A DNA stretch of 50,446 bases from Capniomyces stellatus (taxonomy: Eukaryota; Kickxellomycota; Harpellomycetes; Harpellales; Legeriomycetaceae). Shown one piece after another: positions 13,401-23,271 of this stretch. Location of the stretch: positions 650,499 through 700,944 of the forward strand of contig LUVW01000007.1 of NCBI GenBank assembly GCA_001661515.1. The letters are read 5' to 3'. The notes beneath the pieces are model-generated. The model saw only the letters and a program-made list of their open reading frames with translations. It searched no databases and was not told the origin of the DNA. The number at the start of each line of letters is the position of its first letter. Positions within the stretch are counted from its first letter, which is position 1. The position numbers and the translations under genes are program-made.

Positions 13401-14198
13401 TATTCAATGGTCAACATGTCTCTGATGCAGGGAGGTCCATTACCTCCAAACTCTGCACTGAACGGCTCAAAGAAGACCGGTAAGGCCCCAGCACTCAATG
13501 GCTCAAACCAACTCACAACTTCAACCTCAAACTCAAACCTGCTTAAATTAGCCTCAACGTCCGCCACAGTGCTGCCAAACCAGGGCTCCACAAGCGGAAA
13601 TCCAATGGCCAAGTCCAGCAGCCAACCGCAAACTCAAACTCAAAATCAAAATAAAAACTTGGCTATTGGTGAGAGTCAGATTGGTGGTGAAAAGAAAACG
13701 CCAAGACAACTTACCGCAAGTTGCCTGGGAATAGACCTGGTGAACTCACCCCAGATCCAGCAGGCAAGAGTACAGTACTTGAACTTTATCCAGACCGAAG
13801 TACTGCCCATATGCTTTACCGTGCCAACCCAGCCCGAATTTAACTGTTCAGATGCGCAGTCGTCACAGGTAATTGTCGAGATTTGTGGATTGTTGAGAGG
13901 GTTGGCCCTGGCCAGCAGAGCGAACGGAATCTTGGGTCTGAATACCAGGATGAGGTCCGAAGCGATTTACGGGGGAATGGGAATACCCATGAACGATGCC
14001 CTGAAGATGGAGATTTCCAACAACTTTCAAAAGTTTGTCATGGAGAACAACAGAATGCTGTACCAGCTGGCGATGGAGTGGTTGCCAAAGATAGGGTGTG
14101 AGGTAGGTGCTTCCCTTGACTTTGCTAGAGCACTAGCGATTTATGACTCGAGAGAGTTTAAGCGTTATTTCACGGGGTTCATTTCCCAAGGACGGTAA
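10500..14198 (+). CDS. LOS1: Exportin-T (tRNA nuclear export receptor)
   Basis: A karyopherin-beta protein that, in known members, exports tRNA from the nucleus with RanGTP. The frame is one exon of 1232 aa, longer than human XPOT (about 960 aa) and yeast Los1 (about 1100 aa). The N-terminal CRIME/Xpo1-like part contains ESRMFGLQVIEGVINRSF, FIRNKLAHTIALEFLATYP and KWGTFFRELLGL; NTLVKDAMREEGV and YITWIDIKLIVNEQFI follow the XPOT order of HEAT repeats. A low-complexity Gln/Ser/Asn insert at about residues 987-1067 (bases about 13460-13700) interrupts the C-terminal HEAT repeats, which resume at LTASCLGIDLVNSPQIQQAR. The ATG at 10500 follows a purine-rich leader. The gene converges on HRD3, with 430 bp between the stop codons. 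The many antisense frames over it are shadows. Confidence 0.93.
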   Translation: MNQIEEAVRCALDPNTSQEIKIQANQYCEQVRTSPDGWRMCLEIVVSKQIKTAESRMFGLQVIEGVINRSFKEANDEELLTIKQELMNFVREEYSTDRYMAEPAFIRNKLAHTIALEFLATYPSKWGTFFRELLGLTGIEFERQNGPQEKENGGKRVNLGLSDFAMRVLSSIDEEMVNPVIPRGKNEHERNTLVKDAMREEGVVLLAQWWYNVLTTKGVPDSLIKHTLELVSVYITWIDIKLIVNEQFISTIFGYLGHTGLRGEVIKCLAAIIGKGMQPMEKLELIEFLNLGNILRQMELRDTEFTEEVARLVNVVGTELKAIWQEKAGTTAEGRMGAYMLIEQLMPLVLGFLGNEYDEVSTAVFGIVGEILLLLKKQQKEGTMLTLEQTQFLGELLQVTVQKMQYDADHEVSDTPQYINDPSDRAIDEDDVDEMFADLRRQLRQFLDAILALVPEAYNTFIVGTIREIFSRIQQYGVYTKGTERLAPNGAAKVSWMQAEQAVHLTYLYIDQMSARGSLAFVQRAGVVIGSGTDSRSARAGNQLPNLSLMSEEERSKLSLTMLGELGICMLTSKVIDCVHPYISPLFFETCVRMNQLFEYRVDMIPLALAPLLDQRGIQHLSKHVRARVWYFLLRFVKQMNPKNLLPFVGEIIRGVVPLLAIQVELQIDPAQQGLVSTSGYGIFDSQLYLFEACGIALAPAMLPDEQRSVYLSQVLDPLVSGLVELVSQPAASFVDQPIALLQIRHCLAAIGAVSSGFPEAKVSVAGDKLSSELMLSPLTAVALTKAADTSILVLEALSGFAVVREGVRLGFTRLLSALGQNILVYLPRLIGGLVPNCEVEELCDLLGFLGLVMYKFKPFIAQTASELLLPVIEKVYSVLNAGSVSGTDDAVLLAGLRRAYLTWFGAIISADLDCIFLSPTNAPHIVTVFRTLIMSAVDCSSPQTQKLSFSIFQKSVIAWLVDPSGEYSMVNMSLMQGGPLPPNSALNGSKKTGKAPALNGSNQLTTSTSNSNLLKLASTSATVLPNQGSTSGNPMAKSSSQPQTQTQNQNKNLAIGESQIGGEKKTPRQLTASCLGIDLVNSPQIQQARVQYLNFIQTEVLPICFTVPTQPEFNCSDAQSSQVIVEICGLLRGLALASRANGILGLNTRMRSEAIYGGMGIPMNDALKMEISNNFQKFVMENNRMLYQLAMEWLPKIGCEVGASLDFARALAIYDSREFKRYFTGFISQGR

Positions 14199-14628
14199 AG
14201 GCAAACTTCATTTAGCAAGTGGCTCTTTTTTTTATTTTACTTTTTTTAATGAAATATATTTAATCATTACTATTAATCTTATATAAACATAACTATAATC
14301 ACTACTTTACTTTACTACTTTACTATACTACTCTACTATTTTACTATACCACTTTTAATATAAATCCCAATATACTACCAACACACTCAAACAAAATCAT
14401 GCTACCAAGTAAAGAAATTGATTATTAATTCAGAAACAGAAACAGAAACATAAAAAGGAAGAAAATTAAAAATTAAAATACTAGAATTCAATATAGTTAG
14501 TTACAGTGTAAAAGTAGTTAATAAACAGATAATATTATAGTCAAAAATTTAAACATGAAATCCAAACATTAGTCTGACAACTGACTAATGGGAACGGTAC
14601 CCCCCCCCCCCCATTTCAGCTACGTTTC
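14199..14628. other. Convergent 3' intergenic gap
   Basis: Lies between the stops of exportin-T (+) and HRD3 (-). It contains TTTACTA-type repeats (about 14300-14350), a short run of CAGAAA units (about 14430-14450) and a run of about 13 C at 14600-14612 close to the HRD3 stop. Terminators of both genes should be here; none is distinctive. Confidence 0.5.
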
Positions 14629-17600
14629 TCACTCCATTAAACTGTCCTCATCCCCATCCCCATCCTCATCCCTATTCCCGTCCCCATCTTTGTTTTCGGC
14701 TTTTTTATACTTTCCGTTAAACCCATCTACTGGCTGAATATCACTTAAATTGGCCAGGTTGGGTAAATTGTGCCTTTTTGAATCAGGAAACTGGTAGTTG
14801 ATGTAGCTGGGGCTACTAGAATCAGCAACAATACTACCACCAACACCAACACCAACACTACCACTACCACTACCACTACTACTACCAATGTTACTGTTGT
14901 TGTTGTTGTTGTTGTTATCACCGATATTTTGGCTCTGGTGGTTTGTTGTAGTTGTCTGGTTGATATCATTTCCATTCCTATTTCCATCTCTATTAGCGTT
15001 TACACCAGCACCAGCACCAGCACCAGCACCAGCACCAGCACCAGCACCAGCTCTTCTTCTCATTATTACCAAGTACCCCAGCAATAAACATAGTCCTACT
15101 ATTAGGTGGTAGTCATTGACTTCAAGATTCATTATTATATTGCTTGACTGGTCATCTTCATCGCTATTGTTATTCCCGTCTCCGTCAATATTGCCCTTTG
15201 CCCCAAACTCGTCCCTATCAATGGCACCATTGTTATTTTCACCTCCAAACCCGTCAATTTCGTTGCCCTTTCTTGCCCCTTGAGCCAGATTCTCATCATT
15301 ATTGTTTATTTCATTTTTGTTTTTGTTTTTGTTTTCATTTTGATTATTTTCCAAGTTTTTCCCTGCCTTGTTCTTGTCATTGTTTTTGTCTTTTTTCGAG
15401 TTCTTGACTATTTCTGCATGTGTTTGCGGGTTTGGTGCCATAAACAGTGGTAGACTGCCCACATCCTGTCCAGTGTATTTTGCAATGTAGTAGTTTGCCG
15501 CCAACCGCACAATCGACAAATACACAGCTAGCGCACCCGTCTTGTGAACCTCTAAACTCCTGTCGTACCACCTCTTTGCCATGTGGAAATCCCTCCTCAC
15601 GCCTATCCCATACTCATACATATACCCCATATTCCACATTGCCATTGCATTTAGGTCGCTTTCTGCCGACAACAAATATGCAGCAGATGCCTTGCTATAA
15701 TCCACATCAACACCCTTCCCATAGTAATACATATCCCCCTGCTTCAAACGCGTGTCTGTTATCCCATAGTTGGCCGATCTTGTCCAGCACGCTGCTATAT
15801 AAATCTCATATTTCTTCTGTGTCTTAAACACATCTGTAAGCTCCAATTCAAATGGCGCTCTCTTTCCTAACACCTTCTCCATCAAGTACGCTGCATTCGC
15901 CAACGACGACTTTAGCCCCATCTCTGCTGATATTATGTACGACAGAATCGCTGCATCTGTGGCTCCATTCTCAACTGCCCTGGTCGCTTCTGGGATAGCC
16001 GAATACTCCCAGTCCCCGTTGTTAGATACCAGACCAAATCCCTATTACCAATAACAAAGAATTTATCAATCAACAGCTGCTAATCTTTGACAATCCCAAT
16101 TTCACCCCAACATATTTATCGATATCTATACAACGCATATCTTCTCCTTTCCCCATATCCCCCCTTTCTATTATATTCTATTCTCTTTTTTTTTTCTTTC
16201 TTTTCTTTTCTTAATAAAATATATATATGTGTGTGTGTTTTTATTTACATATGCCGCTGAAGTACACGACTTGGAAATCGCTTTGCCATCACGTGCCATT
16301 TCTGACAAGTAGTAGCATGCTCGGATGTTATTCCCATAGAGTTTTGCCTTGCTAAATAAATTGCTGGCTGATCTAGGATCAACATCCAATAACGACAGTC
16401 CGTAATTAACCATCCCGTCAAAGTCTCCTGCCTCCGACGCTTCCTTAAAAAACTTGATTGCCATGTTCACGTTTTTTGGTGCACCCGTTCCATCCAAATG
16501 CATTTGTCCTAATGCATTAAACGATGCACTATTCCCCTATTATTCATCACACCAGTTGTTCTATTAGTATATTATTTCTACTCGTCCATTAACCATTATA
16601 TATTCCTCCCATTCCTCCCATTTCTCTTTTCTCCATTCTACTTTTCCCATTTATATAATTCATACATCCAACCAGCTTTCTCAACACTAAACTTGATAAT
16701 ACACTAAACTTGATAATACACTAAACTTACCAATCTAGCTCCTATTCTAAACCACTTGGCTGCCATATCAAAGTTCTGCTCATACCCTTCCCCATTCATA
16801 TACATTGTCCCTATTATCCCTGCTACACTTCCTCCCTGCGATTTGCTGCTTTTATCATCTGGCTTTTTAAGTTCCATTGTATTCGGCACAAATAATAAGT
16901 TGGCTGCTGCGTTTATATACTTCTTTGCAACCTCATAGTCAATCTTAATAAACTCATGGCCCTGGATATACATTTCTGCCAAAGCAATCTACAATTCATG
17001 CATCAATTGCTAGTCAATCAATTATCCATCTCCATTAGATTGTTATTATCGCTTGACACGAAAATATCCTCCAATAGGTTTGTTGTAATTGTTATTTCCC
17101 TAGTGCTTACATGTGCAGAAATATCCTTTTTTACTGTTTTAAATCTATAGAATTCCAATATGTCTAGAATCTCCTTTTTGCTGCTCAAATCCTTTTCTCT
17201 AGTCGTCTTCGTTTTAACTCCGTATATACCTCCGCTCCTACTAAACAGAAAACTCTTGAAATCTGGAAATCGTCTGCCCAAAGGCGGCCCTTTATAGTAG
17301 TACTCCATAACTACAAACATAATTCAACCATGACTCGTTTTTGGTTAAATGTGTTTACCTGCTTATAAATCAAGTTTCCATCCATCCTTATATACACACA
17401 CATACACACATACACACATACACACAAGCGTATGTATTGTTTTCAACAAATCCATATATGAATACATAAATGTACACTTGCCTTTATCTGCCACTCGATT
17501 ATACAGCTTTAGTGAACTTTCACAATCCACTACTGTCTCAATACCATTCAAATATCTGTTTGCCAACATCAACTGCGCCCTCGAGTTGTCTTGCAATGCT

Positions 17601-18367
17601 GCCATATTTAGGTAAGCGAATGTCTATAATGCCACAATTATTTTTATACAAAGGAATCAAATCTCTGAATTTAATCCCAAACCTTTCAAGCTAAAAGCAA
17701 CATAAATACACTCGATATAACTTACCAACCCAGGCTTGGTTTCAATTCCTCCGATTCCAGTCGCATGATAAACCGCCAACATGAACTGTGCTGTTGAGTT
17801 CCCTGTCGACTCAGCAACTTTCAGATACCGTTTATACGCTGACTTCAAATCCATAATTGACCCACCCTTTCCGTAAAACTCCATTTCGGCTAAAAACATC
17901 TCTGAATCAATGTCACCTTTGCTACTCACTTCTTTCAAAACTTTATAAGCACTGGTAACCTTTTCAGGCAGCTGTAGCTCGAATTTTCTTTTTATTTCAT
18001 TCAGCACTTGCTCCTTTCTTTCGATTACATCCCCATCTTTATTTTTCGGCAGCTCCTCTCCCTTAATCTTCTGCCACAACGACTTTAGGCTACCATCTGT
18101 CTTTAACATTGGTTCTGATTTCCTTTTGAATGAATGGTAAGAGTAAGGGTACAGTTCTTCGTACCGCTGAATCAAGCCTATCGCATTTTCTCTTTGAACA
18201 ACGTCAAACGTACTTGGGGTTTCCGCTTCAATTTCCATTTTTCCTGGTTGTTCGCTGCCTCCGGATCCCTTCGCCTCTTTTTCAGTCTCGCCATTTACAT
18301 TAATGCTTAGCCCCGCCAGCAACACCGTGAACCCTATCCAAGTTGTACAAACTATCGCATCAATACA
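14629..18367 (-). CDS. HRD3: HRD3/SEL1L-type Sel1-repeat ERAD subunit (multi-exon)
   Basis: Homologue of Hrd3/SEL1L, the ER-lumenal partner of the Hrd1 ubiquitin ligase that recruits misfolded glycoproteins. I resolve six exons, all in phase: 18367-17726, 17623-17482, 17310-17111, 16988-16731, 16536-16249, 16041-14629. Introns are 102, 171, 122, 194 and 207 bp; the second uses a GC donor. The visible frame is 980 codons. Sel1 repeats include GNSTAQFMLAVYHATGIGG, DNSRAQLMLANRYLNGIE, ALGQMHLDGTGAPKNVNMA, FKEASEAGDFDGMVNYGL and MWNMGYMYEYGIGVRRDF; VMEYYYKGPPLGRR follows the first cluster as in Hrd3. A hydrophobic segment (YHLIVGLCLLLGYLVIMRRR, about bases 15056-15115) is the expected single C-terminal anchor. 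It is followed by a Gly-Ala dipeptide repeat and an Asn/Asp-rich cytosolic tail. The 5' end is open: TAG lies just before 18367 and no in-frame ATG exists, so a short upstream exon with ATG (perhaps near 18470) is needed. The hydrophobic start (TTWIGFTVLLAGLSINV) looks like a signal peptide. Confidence 0.88.
15003..15051. repeat. ACCAGC hexanucleotide microsatellite in HRD3
   Basis: About eight tandem copies of a 6-bp unit inside the last HRD3 exon. On the coding strand it reads GCTGGT and encodes an Ala-Gly dipeptide run directly after the membrane anchor's RRR. Confidence 0.9.
16684..16730. repeat. 17-bp tandem repeat touching an HRD3 splice donor
   Basis: Unit ACACTAAACTTGATAAT occurs twice and a third, partial copy runs into the donor of the 16537-16730 intron. 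On the minus strand the unit reads AAGTTTAGTGTATTATC, so the donor context is partly duplicated downstream. Confidence 0.85.
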
Positions 18368-20349
18368 CTAGATTGAATTCACACTATTGTGCACATTCCG
18401 GCTTCATTACTTCCAACTTTTTAACTTCAACACTCTTTTTCATAAAATAAAAGCAAAAGTAAACGCCCACTATTCGCATGCTAGAAACACTAAAATGTCT
18501 TATTTTAATTTGCCATAGTATAGTTTTATATAGCTATTATTTACCACACATTATCCCATGCTTTATCCTCATTCTCAAGTCGTTTTTTCCTCTTTTTTCT
18601 GTATTTATTGTCGATTGGCGTTTATTGTCTTTGCTTTCTAAAGTATCCGAGTCTATTTACTCTTTTTTTCCTTTTCTGAAAGATGTAGTATGCAGGTCCA
18701 AGTATAATTATGAATTAAAAGATATGGCTTGGTGCGGATATGTTATGACTTTTATTTGCGATATCAGCGCAATACAAAAGTAAAACTTGGAGTGTCCTTT
18801 TGCTTCTGGTTTTATTTTTAGCTGTGTAAAGTGGTGAAGTTTTGTATTGTTTACATATTAGTTCAACTCCAGTTTGTTGTAAATGAACACAATTACTCAA
18901 ATAAAGCTCGTTTAAATAATCTTAAAAGTGTTCAATAATAATAGGTTGGGCTGCATTAACAGCTTTCTAGTTTCAGCAAATCATGTCGTTGTTCTTCGTT
19001 TACCCACTTATATCCGTGTCCAATAAATCAAAATCGCCTGAAAGTCCAAACTAATATCACCCGCTTTTCCAACTATTTCTTTTACTTTTGTCCTAGTCAT
19101 TCTTATTTAATTGTAAATTCAGATATTTTGGTTTATCAAAGTCAACAACTGATGCAATTGAAGTGTTATTTCTTACTCAAGAATCAACTGTATTCTGCGC
19201 CGAATTCTTTGATGCTTCAACGTAATAAACAGCATCAACCTCACCAACCAGCCTATAAGACAAATCACAAAAACTACCTCACACACGCTTGACCACTAAC
19301 CACCTCAAGCGTCATAGTTGAGTCGAAATGAAGAACCAGTGTGACGTAAGGAGTCCCGGCTGCTTTTATCCAACACAATTCCAGCTGCATAGTTAGATAA
19401 GTTTGCTTGCTTTTCCATTGGGCTGTATTGATTATCGCTGCTTCTTGTTGTTTCTTTGATAGAGAGGATAAGGCTACCTCCAGCCTTCGCTTTTAACTTG
19501 TTTCCTAAATGTGGTTGTTTTATTTTGTGTATTATTGTTCCAGAACTATTTTGATTTCTTTTATCTCTCTCTCCAGCCTGGCACTTTGAGCTATTTGAGC
19601 AAATCTTGAAGCTGGTTAGCTACAAAAGTTTGTCCATCGGCTACTCTGGCTTGTAAATGTTTCATCACTCTCCCACCAGCAGTTGGAGTTTGAGTTTTTG
19701 TGCTTCAAAATGACTCGTATTTGCTTTTACTCTGCAAGACTTTATTCAAAGCAAACAGTAAATTGGTAGCCTGCGACTTTCATAGTAATCAAGCTTTTTT
19801 CTGATTATTAGACTTTCCTTTCATTGGTTTTATTGATGGTGTAACTCTTACTCGTTTTATTTTTGTTTTTGATTTGTGTTGCTCCAAATGAGCGAATAAA
19901 AAAAAAGGAATGAAAAAAGGGCCAGCAAATCGATTTACTGGCCAAAAGAAAGCAGCATGTAAAAAAAAAAAAAAGCTGATTAGAGCTTACGAACAAAATC
20001 AAGTTAAGATGCAAAAAGTTTATTTGCTGAAGGAAATAATGGAATAAAAGGCATTTATTGTGATATGCTAATTTAGGAAAATAACATGATTTGGATTTAA
20101 AAGGCCGCAGAAAGCAAAGCTGAAATAAAATATAAGCGAAAAGTAAGATAAATTAAAAGTGTAAGAGTAAAAGCAAAATAAATTACAAGTACAATATCCT
20201 TGTTAAAAATAATAAAACCTCGACTTGAATTATAGTTGAATAGGATTTAATAAAGTTTTATAAAAGATTGTCGAGAGCCAGAATATTCTCACCTTACACA
20301 ACATTTTAGCAGTTTTTTACCTGTCAATATATTAGTGCAGCAGTGTAAA
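18368..20349. other. Divergent HRD3-ERG19 intergenic region
   Basis: About 2 kb between two genes that point away from each other. It should hold both promoters and the missing first exon of HRD3 (near 18370-18480). The middle (about 19200-19900) is less AT-rich and coding-like and is annotated separately. The rest shows no clear signal. Confidence 0.5.
19305..19619 (-). CDS. Possible exon of an unrecognised gene
   Basis: An open stretch of 105 codons including a TGA stop, preceded by a good acceptor (CTTTTGTAG ending at 19620). Read from the acceptor it begins LTSFKICSNSSKCQAGERDK and continues with polar, protein-like composition (KETTRSSDNQYSPMEKQANL, GIVLDKSSRDSLRHTGSSF). Such a run is unlikely by chance in this AT-rich DNA. 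Neighbouring minus-strand pieces also look like exons: one holding FEAQKLKLQLL at about 19670-19730, one holding MKHLQARVADGQTFVANQLQ at about 19590-19665 in another frame, and one encoding EVDAVYYVEASKNSAQNTVD at about 19170-19240. They cannot all be read together, so the gene model is unresolved. No family recognised. Confidence 0.3.
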   Translation of the reverse strand, partial: LTSFKICSNSSKCQAGERDKRNQNSSGTIIHKIKQPHLGNKLKAKAGGSLILSIKETTRSSDNQYSPMEKQANLSNYAAGIVLDKSSRDSLRHTGSSFRLNYDA

Positions 20350-21675
20350 ATGGATCCAGTAAATATCAATTTAGATGACAATTGTGAGTCAAAAATATAC
20401 GAGGCTAGTGTCACTACGCCAGTCAACATTGCAGTAGTAAAGTACTGGGGCAAGCGGAACACAGAGCTGATTCTTCCAACAAACTCCTCGTTGTCGTGCA
20501 CCTTGAATCAAGACCATCTAAACACAAAAACTACAGTAAGAGCCTCGGTCAAGTATCCTAGCGATAGATTCTGGTTAAATGGAATTGAGGAAAAGATTTC
20601 AATGTCTGTTAGAATGCAGAACATATTCGAAAAGCTCAGAAGCCTTAGAAGAGAGCATGAAAAGACGCTGGAGCCAAGCGCAACAGAGGAGTTGCCACTA
20701 AGCGAATGGAAATTGCACATAGCTTCAGAAAACAACTTTCCTACGGCAGCTGGATTGGCTTCATCATCTAGTGGGTATGCTGCTCTAGTAGTGTCTATTG
20801 CAGCAGTATTTGAGCTTGATTTGAGCCCGCTGGAGCTGTCTAAAATAGCTAGAATTGGAAGTGGATCAGCATGTCGAAGCTTGTTTGGTGGATTTGTAGA
20901 ATGGCAACATGGCGTTGATCCAACTGGAGAGGACTCTTATGCTGTTTGTGTTGCACCGGAGAACCACTGGCCTGAGCTTGAGGCGCTCATTCTTGTAGTT
21001 TCCGATGCCAAAAAGACCACCCCTTCTACATCAGGAATGTCCACAACCGTCAAAACGTCCGAGCTATTCCCTCTTCGCGTGGACACAATTGTTCCTGAAA
21101 GAATGTTGAACATGAAGAGTGCTATTTTGGATTGCGATTTCACTGCGTTTGCCAAGCTGACCATGAAGGACTCAAACCAGTTCCATGCTGTTTGCCTTGA
21201 CACCTACCCACCCATCTTCTACCTGAACGATGTCTCGCGTGGTATCATTGGGCTTGTTCACCTGTTTAACTCGCAGGTGAACCCTGAAACCGGCGAGCCT
21301 CTTGGGATCCGCGCTGCTTACACCTTTGATGCGGGACCAAATGCTGTTATTTACGCTCAAAAGTCCAGCATTAAAGAGCTGGTTGAGCTTTTCTCTTACT
21401 ACTTCCCACCCACCCAAGGCCAACCGATTTCCACCTATTTCCCCGACACATTTGGTATATTTAAAACCGCCACTGAAAACGACTCTGAGGCCAACAACTT
21501 GAACAATGTCTTATCCAAAGAACCATCGTCCAACTACTCTGAAGTGATGCCTAGGTTTGAGCCTGGCTCAGTTCGCCGTATAATCCACACCACCATAGGT
21601 GATGGTCCTAGAATCAGACCACAGTCAGAAAGTCTCCTTAATGTGTCAGGGATGCCTAAAAGGGTTAAAGACTGA
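20350..21675 (+). CDS. ERG19: Diphosphomevalonate decarboxylase
   Basis: Converts mevalonate diphosphate to isopentenyl diphosphate with ATP, the last step of the mevalonate pathway feeding ergosterol. A single exon gives 441 aa from the ATG at 20350; the frame is open five codons further up but only from GTG. GHMP-kinase family features are in order: VTTPVNIAVVKYWGKRN near the start (substrate and ATP contact), SSLSCTLNQDHL, the ATP-binding loop NNFPTAAGLASSSSGYA (about 127-144), GSGSACRSLFGGFVEWQHG, TMKDSNQFHAVCLDTYPPI and YTFDAGPNAVIYAQ near the end, which carries the conserved Asp region. Length is slightly above the human and yeast enzymes (about 400 aa), with short extra segments near SQVNPETGEPLG and in the C-terminal third. 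It is divergent from HRD3. Confidence 0.96.
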   Translation: MDPVNINLDDNCESKIYEASVTTPVNIAVVKYWGKRNTELILPTNSSLSCTLNQDHLNTKTTVRASVKYPSDRFWLNGIEEKISMSVRMQNIFEKLRSLRREHEKTLEPSATEELPLSEWKLHIASENNFPTAAGLASSSSGYAALVVSIAAVFELDLSPLELSKIARIGSGSACRSLFGGFVEWQHGVDPTGEDSYAVCVAPENHWPELEALILVVSDAKKTTPSTSGMSTTVKTSELFPLRVDTIVPERMLNMKSAILDCDFTAFAKLTMKDSNQFHAVCLDTYPPIFYLNDVSRGIIGLVHLFNSQVNPETGEPLGIRAAYTFDAGPNAVIYAQKSSIKELVELFSYYFPPTQGQPISTYFPDTFGIFKTATENDSEANNLNNVLSKEPSSNYSEVMPRFEPGSVRRIIHTTIGDGPRIRPQSESLLNVSGMPKRVKD

Positions 21676-22220
21676 TATTTGCGAATTCCTCTTTAGTCCG
21701 TTGCAAAATTACTTTTCTTACCTTTTCATCAAACTTACACACTTATCTGATAGTCACTTTTTTCTATCTTTTATTTACTTTTACTTTCAATTCTTTAAAA
21801 AACAGTAACAACAATTTAACTCCTGCCTTTTTCCTAAGCTCCCTTTGGCCATCCACATCGGTTCAGTTGCGATGCTTTTTAAAGTTTGCTTTATGGTACC
21901 ACATAGACTCTGTGCAAAGCCTCAATAGTTAAAGCTTTAAAAATAAACGTGACCATATTCGGCCTTTGAAAGTGACAAACAAATAGGTGTGAAAAAGCAA
22001 GGCTTTAAACACGTTTTCCTATCACTGCCATCGCTTTATTCGTGTCTTTTTTTAAAAATAAAAATAAAACAAAAAAAAGCTTTGACACCGCTTTAGACTT
22101 GCTTTGTGTTCAAATGTGGGCTTTACTAGTGCACGATTTTGATTTGGTTCTAACGATAAAGCTGTTTTATAACTTTTATTGCGTGGTATTATATTTTTAG
22201 TAAAAAGAAAATTTATACAT
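21676..22220. other. Convergent gap between ERG19 and bL36m
   Basis: AT-rich, with A and T tracts and no accepted open frame. It should hold the 3' ends of ERG19 (+) and the bL36m gene (-). Confidence 0.5.
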
Positions 22221-22484
22221 TCAGCCTTGTCGCTGCTTGTGTTTAGGATCCTTGCTGCAGATTACAAAAAGTCTTTTGCGACGACGAGCAAAACTGCAAC
22301 CGTCACACATTAGCTTGACTGATGATCTCACTTTCATTCCCCGGACGAATTCAGACAAATTGCTGCTATTATTATCGCTGCTTGTCAATGCCATGGCTGC
22401 GTTTTTTTGTAGAATGGATTGGTATATTTTTGCTGGCGAAACCAGGCTTTTTGGAAAAGCAAGTGATCTTATTATCGAAAACAT
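22221..22484 (-). CDS. RTC6: Mitochondrial ribosomal protein bL36m
   Basis: Small zinc-binding protein of the mitochondrial large ribosomal subunit. The 87-aa frame begins [10 protein letters not shown], a basic, hydrophobic start typical of a mitochondrial presequence. The bacterial-type core starts at Met50 ([16 protein letters not shown]) and ends KHKQRQG, the hallmark bL36 C-terminus. The four zinc ligands are present: Cys60, Cys63, Cys76 and His82. The frame is open six codons further upstream from TTG, but ATG at 22484 is the natural start. No intron. Plus-strand open frames here are shadows. Confidence 0.95.
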   Translation of the reverse strand: MFSIIRSLAFPKSLVSPAKIYQSILQKNAAMALTSSDNNSSNLSEFVRGMKVRSSVKLMCDGCSFARRRKRLFVICSKDPKHKQRQG

Positions 22485-23271
22485 ACTCGCGATTGTGTCC
22501 AAGTATTGTATCCTGTTCGTTTAATTCGAATTGTGCTAAATCGGTGTTGTTGGTCAAAAGTACAGTAATCCCGCCTAGATCTGTCGATTTTCAAGAAGAC
22601 AATAGGGTAAAATCAGCAATGGACTGTTTATATTGTTATAAATATGGTCCAATTTTAGTTTATTTTTTCAATCAAGCCTAGAACTGTACTAAACTGAATT
22701 TAGCAGTTGATATTTTGCGGTTTTTTTTTTTATCGAGTCGATTTTTTTTTTTTTGATATTATCTTTATTTCCTTGCAAAGAAAAATCAGCGAATAACTTC
22801 TTTGATTAGATCAGTCAATCAATTCATTTCTCTTCCCATCTTGGTTTTTTTCTCTTGTTGCAGTTCTTAATATAATAATATTCTTTATCGCATTAGCAAC
22901 TTTTCAAGACCAAATCAGGCGTGCAAAAACCTTTTCGTTTATAATCGTCACTTTCTTTTTCTTTTTCTTCTTATTCCGTCTATCGAGTCAAGATAGTATT
23001 TTGTCTTTTTTTGTTTTGTTTATTAATACCAAGGCATCCAAGTGTCAGCCTGGCCTAGATTTATAAGAATAGAAGAATAGAGGAATATATGAGTATAGAA
23101 ATATAGGAGTATACAAACTTGTTGGATGGAAATCCACTAAATATGTAGTGGCTTTTGGGGGCATAGTTTCTAGGTCTAACAAGTTTTTTGTAAGTATAGC
23201 CCAAGACCGCCAGAAAGCATTATCGGTAAACAGCAATGGCAGTGACTTACCAAAAGGTCAACGTTGACAGC
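22485..23271. other. Gap between bL36m and the trihelix gene
   Basis: AT-rich with long T runs (about 22720-22760). A short imprecise repeat built on GAATAG, AGTATAG and AGGAGTATA lies at about 23065-23115. A 63-codon minus frame at 23045-23236 is low complexity and not accepted. Confidence 0.5.

Noticed and set aside
15003..15051. ACCAGC array as a CRISPR-like repeat
   Set aside because: Pure 6-bp tandem repeat without spacers, inside a coding exon.
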